A DNA stretch of 64,000 bases, taken from Cichorium intybus (taxonomy: Eukaryota; Streptophyta; Magnoliopsida; Asterales; Asteraceae). Each line of letters begins with the position of its first letter. Position 1 is the first letter of the stretch. Position numbers and translations under genes: made by a program. The notes under the pieces are model-generated. The model made no database searches, was not told where the DNA came from, and worked only from the letters and a program-made list of their open reading frames with translations. The stretch covers positions 157,451,907 to 157,515,906 of the forward strand of contig CM042010.1 in NCBI GenBank assembly GCA_023525715.1, given 5' to 3'. Positions 58,270 through 64,000 of the stretch are shown in pieces.

Positions 58270-58414
58270 CGTCTTTTTATCGATTTGGAGCATCGAGGAG
58301 GCTTCAAAATTTCCGATGAAGTTCACTTCAACAGGCGATGGCGATAAGGAGGTGGTGGTGTTATTGCCTCATATCTCCTACACAAGCAACCGATGTCAAT
58401 CGTCTATAATCAAG
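58270..58414 (+). pseudogene. captured exon-like fragment, unidentified
   Basis: An ATG at 58316 follows a pyrimidine-rich acceptor TTTTTTTTTTCAG (about 58258), and the frame runs to a donor ATCAAG|GTATCA at 58414/58415. The short peptide (MKFTSTGDGDKEVVVLLPHI onward) is not recognised. Confidence 0.4.
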
Positions 58415-58879
58415 GTATCATCACACAGCACAATTCTTATCCTTTTCGTATTTCATTTTTCTTTTTCGAAAGTTAGTGGAAACTCTATCCAAATCGGAAA
58501 ATCATAATCTTTTATTTCTATCTCTCAAACATGCTTCATTAATTGTTTTACGTCTACTGAAAAACTGGAAATCAGCATCTTCTATCTGCTTCATCGAAGA
58601 TAATTTTAAATTTGAAGGCTGAATCTTAGTTTTCTTTTGTAGAAGCACAGATTGTGTTTGTGTGTGTGGTTCCGTCTTTATGTGTGGCCGTGTTTGCTGT
58701 TTAGTTTCTTTATAGCACAGATTGTGTTTGTGTGTGTTTGCTGTTGCATTATACACCATAGGGTGATAAATTTTTACATTTATTGACAAGCAGTAACTAC
58801 AAATCATTTTCATCCCACGTATTTTGTAGTCTAATTTTCAGTTATTATAACAGCTTTAAATATTCAAATTGGTATGTCC

Positions 58880-59062
58880 ATGTACAGTTTTACACCTTAA
58901 AGGCAACATTTACGTTTGCATGTCATTAAAATCTTGGATGATTCCAGATGAGATCGCGCCTTCTAATACCGGTGATGGATTCCCGATGAAAAATGATGAT
59001 AAGATGTTAGGATTATTCAACTACAATCATATACAAACCATTATATGCTCAAAATTAGGGGT
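58880..59062 (+). pseudogene. captured exon-like fragment, unidentified
   Basis: An open stretch encoding DEIAPSNTGDGFPMKNDDK and further residues, ending near a possible donor (TTAGGGGTAAG). It has the composition of a real exon but no family comes to mind. Confidence 0.35.
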
Positions 59063-59390
59063 AAGATGTTTTTTTCTAAAGTATTCCAACTTATCTAGGT
59101 TGCACTGCAAATGAAACGATCAAAGCCCAAATCATCATTTTACTGTTGATTATGTATCTTTTACATATTTTCCCTCATTAACTTTTTTCTTAATTTCAGT
59201 TTCATTTAAGCCGAAGCAGATTGTACCAAAGCTATCGATATCGGTTAAAAAGATACCTTATCTGTTTGTTTGTACTTTTTTGTAAAATTATGTTGGAGGG
59301 TAATTTTGGCAATTAACAAAATATGAGCTTATAGTGTTGTTTGTAATTCATTGAATCACATTTTTTTCTAATTTTTCTAAAAACTTACAG

Positions 59391-59499
59391 ATGACAGAAG
59401 TACCAAAGCATTTAACCGTAGGAACAATAGGAGGGGCAGCACAGCTAATAGTCGGCCACCCTTTTGACAGCATCAATGTCAAACTTCAAAGTCAGTCGG
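59391..59499 (+). pseudogene. fragment of a mitochondrial carrier (carnitine/acylcarnitine carrier, BOU-like), first exon
   Basis: After an acceptor (ACTTACAG) the frame from ATG 59391 reads LTVGTIGGAAQLIVGHPFD and then SINVKLQSQ. This matches the first helix of plant BOU-type mitochondrial carriers, including the carrier signature P-x-D-x-x-x-V-K-L-Q. Only the first 35 or so residues are present and no later carrier exons follow, so this is a captured fragment. Confidence 0.7.
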
Positions 59500-59861
59500 C
59501 GGATAGTCGGGCACCCCTGAAAGTTTGAATCCCATTTAGCTAAAACATTTTCATCCCAGTTAGCTAATAGTCGGAAATAAATAGAAATCAAAGTAAGATG
59601 GTATATTAGATAATAAAAACGAAGTATATTGCTATTGCTTCATTTGGCTCATAATTGGGCTAGGTGCAATAAATAGCAATTTACTTTCATTTTATTTTCT
59701 AATATAGCATCTTACTATGAAATAAGGCCCAAAATTGATGTTGTTTCGATGGGTGTTGTTGGTCCTGGAACATTGAAAGAAATACCAAAATTGAGAAAGG
59801 TTTTACTATTGGAGTTAACATGGTAAAAATCCGAAAACACAGGGACCATTTTTGTAACTTA

Positions 59862-60474
59862 CTGCCTGCTGCAAGTATTAAGAAGGCAGAAAAGAGAGAA
59901 GTAGTTGCCTTGCCGCAACAGGTAAAAGTTTTCTTGATTTTCGACTTTTATAAATTGGTAATTTTTATTAACTATTTTAATAATATAATTGATAATGAAA
60001 ATTTTGAATGTTATGTATGTTAATTGATTCAATCTACTAACCAATTCATTAAAGCTTAATTGTCCTTCTTACCGCTTATGTTAGTTGAAAGAACATACTT
60101 TTTTGCTTAATAGCTAAAATGGAAGTAAAAAGGGAAGAATTTTAGGTTTCACGATCACAAGAAGCGGATGTGGCGAAAAGGTAGACGGTAAATAGAGAAT
60201 ATGTAAAAGAGTCGGTAACTATATTATTGGGCAATACTTGGGACAGGCAATTATATTTTATCATGTATTGTAATCCAGCTTAATATTTGGAATTTTTTTT
60301 CTTTCAGGTTTCTGATCTACTTGGAAAGCACCCGCATCTTATGAAAGGTTTCATCACATTTTTGGGCTGTGAAAATATAGGTGAATGACAACTCTTTCAG
60401 AGTTTACTATTTTACCCTTGAAGTAGTAACTTATCTTTTTTTAGATGGCTTTCTTGCTGGTGATATGGATAAAA
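59862..60474 (+). pseudogene. fragment of a SIN3-like corepressor (PAH3 region)
   Basis: Three exon-like pieces with intact splice signals: about 59862-59921, 60308-60380 and 60445-60474. The last two join in frame to give VSDLLGKHPHLMKGF, GCENI and DGFLAGDMDK. Plant SIN3-like proteins have the sequence pattern DLLGxHxxLMxxFxxFLxxCENIDGFLAGVM at their third paired amphipathic helix. The fragment is short and isolated, as expected of exons carried by a Helitron. Confidence 0.7.
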
Positions 60475-60749
60475 GTACGCTCTTTTTTTGCACCCTTCGC
60501 TTTCTTTATATTTTCCTTTCTGTCTTTTGGAATTTTGTGGTTTTGTAACTGAATTTTTTTTTTAGTAGCATTACCCTTAATGGAGTTTTTGATCACTATT
60601 TCACCATATATTTACTTAATGAGATCGATTGCTATAAAGATTTTGATTAGACACATGCCGCCGAAACCATTAAACCTATAAATACTTGTACGTAAAAAAA
60701 AATTTGGATGTCCCAAGCCGCACGTGCGTAGCACGAAGTTGCCACTAGT

Positions 60750-60833
60750 TAATATTAATATATAGATTAGATTAAAACAGAACAATTGTTCTAGAAGAGT
60801 TGGGGGGGGGGGGGGTGGTTAAGGGGTGGTTTT
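60750..60833 (+). mobile_element. second Helitron-like 5' end (relation uncertain)
   Basis: ATATAGATTAGATTAAAACAG, then TGTTCTAGAAGAGTT and a G-run of about 14. This parallels the 55.88-kb start (ATTAAAACACAATG, then TTCTAGAAGAAATC and a G-run). It begins only a few bases after the CTAG terminus of the first element, as if two related elements sit in tandem. No matching 3' end was found downstream within the window. Confidence 0.35.
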
Positions 60834-61150
60834 TTTTAGTGGGTTGCTTTGCTGTCGTTGGTCCACATGTGGCGTCTTCTTTTGACGTCTTTCGTTACAA
60901 CGGATCCAAGCCTTTCATCTTCTCGCCACCTCTTATGCTTTCTCTATCTGGCCACCTCCTGCTACATATGATTCTGCATCCCAGGACACCTCGCTTCTGC
61001 CTCTATATCGGGAGAAGGGTGTCTACGTTATTAATGATTCTGGTCTATATAGAAACACAGCCATCACCTGGAATTTTGTAGTTGAAACCCTAATCCTGAT
61101 TTGTCTCTTTTAGATTCGGTTGCAAAAAAGAGGGAGAACCGGAGAACAAG

Positions 61151-61632
61151 ATGAAGATCACGGCGTTACTGGTGTTGAAGTGTGATGCGAGATCCGATGG
61201 GTCAGATCCTGTGATACTAGCAAACGCGACCGATGTGAATCATTTTGGGTATTTCCAGAGAGTCACCGTCAGGCAGTTCATCGTCTTTGTTGGTCGAACC
61301 GTCATCAAACGCACCCCTCCTGAACAACGACACTCCGTTCAACACGAAGGTTATCTTTAACTTTCATGTTCACTAGAATTCTTTTCAAATTCATCGGTTG
61401 ATGGATAACTTTAACCGATCAGTGGTACCAAATTCAGTTTTATAGCGATTTTAAGTGGTCTTAAGTTTAATTATACAACACCAATACACGATCAAGTTGG
61501 ATTATCTAATTGAATCTGTTTAATTTGTGGTGAAGAGTATAAGGTGCATTCATATAACAGAAATGGTCTATGTGTGGTGGGATTCATGGATGATCATTAA
61601 CCGTTAGAAGTGCATTCTCTGTACTAAACAAG
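61151..61632 (+). pseudogene. YKT6-like SNARE (longin domain) fragment, copy 1
   Basis: Exon 1 (61151-61349) encodes an intact start MKITALLVLKCDARSDGSD, then HFGYFQRVTVRQFIVFVGRT, the longin domain of plant YKT6 SNAREs, which act in vesicle fusion in the Golgi and elsewhere. Exon 2 (61536-61632) reads EYKVHSYNRNGLCVVGFMDDH and is then broken by TAA (CATTAACCG) and by a one-base loss shortly after. The SNARE core and prenylated C-terminus are absent, so this is a truncated pseudogene copy. Confidence 0.9.
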
Positions 61633-61977
61633 GTAAAAACTCATAATACTTCCACCTCGCTTTTAGTGGGTTGCTTTGCTGTCGTTGGTCCACGTGTGGC
61701 GTCTTCTTTTGACGTCTTTCGTTACAACGGATCCAAGCCTTTCATCTTCTCGCCACCTCTTATGCTTTCTCTATCTGGCCACCTCCTGCTACATATGATT
61801 CTGCATCCCAGGACACCTCGCTTCTGCCTCTATATCGGGAGAAGGGTGTCTACGTTATTAATGATTCTGGTCTATATAGAAACACAGGCATTACCTGGAA
61901 TTTTGTAGTTGAAACCCTAATCCTGATTTGTCTCTTTTAGATTCGGTTGCAAAAAAGAGGGAGAACCGGAGAACAAG

Positions 61978-62459
61978 ATGAAGATCACGGCGTTACTGGT
62001 GTTGAAGTGTGATGCGAGATCCGATGGGTCAGATCCTGTGATACTAGCAAACGCGACCGATGTGAATCATTTTGGGTATTTCCAGAGAGTCACCGTAGGC
62101 AGTTCATCGTCTTTGTTGGTCGGACCGTCGTCAAACGCACCCCTCCTGAACAACGACACTCCGTTCAACACGAAGGTTGTCTTTAACTTTCATGTTCACT
62201 AGAATTCTTTTCAAATTCATCGGTTGATGGATAACTTTAACCGATCAGTGGTACCAAATTCAGTTTTATAGCGATTTTAAGTGGTCTTAAGTTTAATTAT
62301 ACAACACCAATACACGATCAAGTTGGATTATCTAATTGAATCTGTTTAATTTGTGGTGAAGAGTATAAGGTGCATTCATATAACAGAAATGGTCTATGTG
62401 TGGTGGGATTCATGGATGATCATTATCCGTTAGAAGTGCATTCTCTGTACTAAACAAGG
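61978..62459 (+). pseudogene. YKT6-like SNARE fragment, copy 2
   Basis: A tandem copy of the fragment at 61151. Exon 1 has lost one base (GTCACCGTAGGC against GTCACCGTCAGGC in copy 1), shifting the frame after FQRVTV. Exon 2 keeps HYP (CATTATCCG) where copy 1 has a stop, but shares the later one-base loss. Hence the shared lesion predates the duplication and each copy later gained its own. Confidence 0.9.
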
Positions 62460-63217
62460 TAAAAACTCATAATACTTCCACCTTAAGATCAAATGTTCCT
62501 TGACAAAATCCTGGTGAGTACTTTATCAGGTACATTTTTTTGTTTATTTATCTTCAACTTGAAAGGCTAACTCTCATACGTGCATTTGAAATCCCAAAAT
62601 TAATGTGTTTTAGGGAATTAGGGTTCTGGTTTAAATTTTACGAACACTCAATGTTGATAAAGCTTCGTTAAAATCATAGATATTAGGGTTGTCTTCAATG
62701 CAACTGACTTGATTTTCAGTTATGAATCCAGTATTGATTTGTTTGACCTTCAAGGTCAAAGTTCAAGTCTTCTATGGAAATAAGTGTAGTGAATTCGTAC
62801 ATGCATTCTTTGTATATCTTTGTATTCCCCTTAAAGTTTTTCAGTAAGAACATACCACCATACAAATTAAAGTTATCAAATCCAGACAATTCAGATATTT
62901 TTTTTCTTAATTTCTTGATTCTAAGCATGGCTTTTGTAAAGAAAATTTTTGCAGGTATGATTTGCATTCAAGGAGTAAAGAAACTTTTGGAAATCATGAT
63001 GATTTAGCAACTTCTGTTCAATATTCAAATGAAACAGGTAACACATAAACAGTTTCTATATTTTCCCTTTTTAGTTCCTAAAAAAATTTGGGTTATAAAG
63101 GTCAAGTTGTGAGTGGCAGTTGGGACAAAAAGATAAAGTGTTGGGATTCAAGGTCAACAAAAAGTCCTACTTCTGTAAATACGGTCGATGTAGGGGTCAA
63201 ATCTATATCGCTATGTG

Positions 63218-63346
63218 GATTGGCAGACTTTGTTGACTGCATAAGTGATATCTTAGTAGGAGCATGCATGAATTGGCAGACTTTGTTGACTGCATAAGTG
63301 ATATCTCAGTAGGAGCATGCATGAACGGGCAGACTTTGTTGACTGC
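63218..63346. repeat. 53-bp tandem repeat, about 2.4 copies
   Basis: GGCAGACTTTGTTGACTGCA starts at 63222, 63275 and 63328. The period is not a multiple of three, so it breaks the Copia frame it derives from. Confidence 0.9.
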
Positions 63347-63761
63347 AAATCGGAGGCTTCCCGATGACAGGGCTCTGTTTGGTGCCGGCGGCTGTATTAT
63401 TATTTATGAAAAAAAAATAAAGGGAAAAATATTGTAGGCACCTCCGACGATTAAAAGGTCGCCGGAGGTGGCGGTCGGCGGCAGCGTGTTGTGATCAGCA
63501 GTAGGGTTTTAACCTAGAGCTCTGATACCATGATAAACTTGGTAATTGTATTGTAAATCAGTAAATTTGTGTGTACAAATGAGGAGGACAAGAGGCCTTT
63601 ATATAAAGGCTCTCCTGGAATACAAAAAGACATGGAATACCAAGGGTCAAGGAACCCAATGGTCATGGAATACCAAGGGTCATGGAATACCAATGGTCAA
63701 GGAACCCAAGGGTCATGGAATATAATTGTCTAATATAATGTAATGGTTGTTGTTGGTTTCA
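63218..63761 (-). mobile_element. rearranged Copia relic (LTR, leader and RT scrap) inside the BUB3-like gene
   Basis: On the minus strand an LTR-like block (63761-63531, ends TGAAACC and GTTTATCA) is followed directly by the primer site TGGTATCAGAGC. A leader-like stretch comes next, then DITYAVNKVC, a Copia RNase H-proximal motif, repeated in a 53-bp tandem array (63218-63346). Most of the coding region and the 3' LTR are missing. The LTR has an internal ATGGAATACCAAGGGTCA-type repeat (about 63630-63720). Confidence 0.6.
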
Positions 63762-64000
63762 GTAAATATTTATGATTTACGCCAATTCAACAAACCTTTT
63801 GATAACAAATGTGTTGGAATCCAAACGAGTGTGTTTGGCCTTATCTAGACCAACAATTTAAATGGAAAAAGAGATAGAGAATCTGTTGATAAGTTTATCT
63901 GTATCCGAGGTATCTATTCAAGGTGACTTTGTTATTTATTTATATTTATGTTGATTTATATTGATTAATGTAGGATTTGCAGCTGGATCAACTGATGGAC

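Larger units (their letters stand above)
55881..60748 (+). mobile_element. Helitron-like element with apparent captured exons, about 4.9 kb
   Basis: The right end has the Helitron signature: hairpin CGTGC-GTA-GCACG at 60723-60735, ten-odd bases, then CTAG at 60745-60748 followed by T. The left end, TTACTATATAATATTAAAAC (about 55881), resembles typical plant Helitron starts but lacks the exact TC, so that limit is approximate. The flanking bases (A at 55880, T at 60749) fit insertion between A and T without target duplication. No Rep/helicase is present, so it is non-autonomous. Inside are pieces of several unrelated host genes, with introns, and a later hAT insertion. Confidence 0.55.
60834..62487. 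repeat. 827-bp tandem duplication containing YKT6 exons
   Basis: Copy 1 is 60834-61660 and copy 2 is 61661-62487, both starting TTTTAGTGGGTTGCTTTGC. Only a few base differences are visible. The duplication junction lies between TCCACCTCGC and TTTTAGTGGG. Confidence 0.95.
62721..64000 (+). pseudogene. BUB3-like WD40 protein (BUB3.3-type), partial, interrupted
   Basis: Exon-like pieces in order: about 62721-62780 (SSIDLFDLQGQ), 62955-63037 (YDLHSRSKETFGNHDD, then VQYSNET), 63101-63218 (GQVVSGSWDKKIKCWDSR, then VKSISLCG), 63762-63830 (VNIYDLRQFNKPFD) and 63974 onward (GFAAGSTDG), running off the right edge. The order of motifs follows the BUB3 family of mitotic checkpoint/mRNA-export propellers, closest to the plant BUB3.3 type as I recall it. 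The third and fourth pieces were one region now separated by a Copia relic, and a stop follows GLI near 63840. The start of the gene is not recognised. It may be a captured fragment or a decayed gene. Confidence 0.6.

Overview
This window is nuclear DNA of a flowering plant, most likely a eudicot. The evidence is intron-containing genes of plant families (class III chitinase, GPI-anchored lipid transfer proteins, SKIP30-type F-box/kelch), a eukaryotic tRNA-Ser, and dense plant-type transposons (CACTA, hAT, Mutator-like, PIF/Harbinger, Helitron, Copia and Ty3-like LTR elements). Asteraceae is my guess from the look of the repeats, but nothing here proves it. All calls come from reading the sequence; no database was searched.

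Layout. (1) 1-6.5 kb holds a class III (GH18) chitinase cluster: the first two codons of a left-facing gene at the window edge, a second gene split by a 1,616-bp CACTA transposon with a perfect 3-bp target duplication, and an intact third gene. All three share a duplicated promoter module. (2) 6.5-14.4 kb is nested repeats: a hAT-like element carrying a smaller hAT MITE, a long-inverted-repeat element and a 5'-truncated LINE tail; then a Mutator-like MITE, a decayed Copia element and small MITEs. (3) 14.58 kb holds an intact tRNA-Ser(AGA). (4) 14.8-23.5 kb holds a Mutator-like element with a GC-rich core and three GPI-anchored lipid transfer protein genes, two of them a head-to-head inverted pair. 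(5) 24.4-31.4 kb holds a 2.6-kb solo LTR, Copia remnants, a dead PIF/Harbinger transposase and a hAT MITE. (6) 33.4 kb holds an intact SKIP30-like F-box/kelch gene.

(7) 34.9-48.0 kb holds two almost adjacent full-length Copia retrotransposons in opposite orientations. Each has LTRs that look identical and perfect 5-bp target duplications, and each carries one obvious lesion in its polyprotein (a frameshift in one, an in-frame TGA in the other). (8) 49.5-54.8 kb holds nested hAT MITEs, a 10-exon WDR4/TRM82-like tRNA methyltransferase subunit gene and, tail to tail with it, a two-exon PIG-Y-like gene. (9) 55.9-64 kb holds a Helitron-like element with apparent captured exons (mitochondrial carrier, SIN3-like) and its own hAT insertion. 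It is followed by a second similar 5' end, an 827-bp tandem duplication of broken YKT6 exons, and a BUB3-like gene interrupted by a Copia relic and running off the right edge.

The likely working genes are therefore one complete chitinase, three LTPGs, tRNA-Ser, SKIP30, WDR4/TRM82 and PIG-Y. The split chitinase, transposases, polyproteins, YKT6 copies and BUB3-like fragment look broken. I saw no wholly new gene system; the most striking features are the recent insertions with legible footprints and the layered nesting of DNA transposons.
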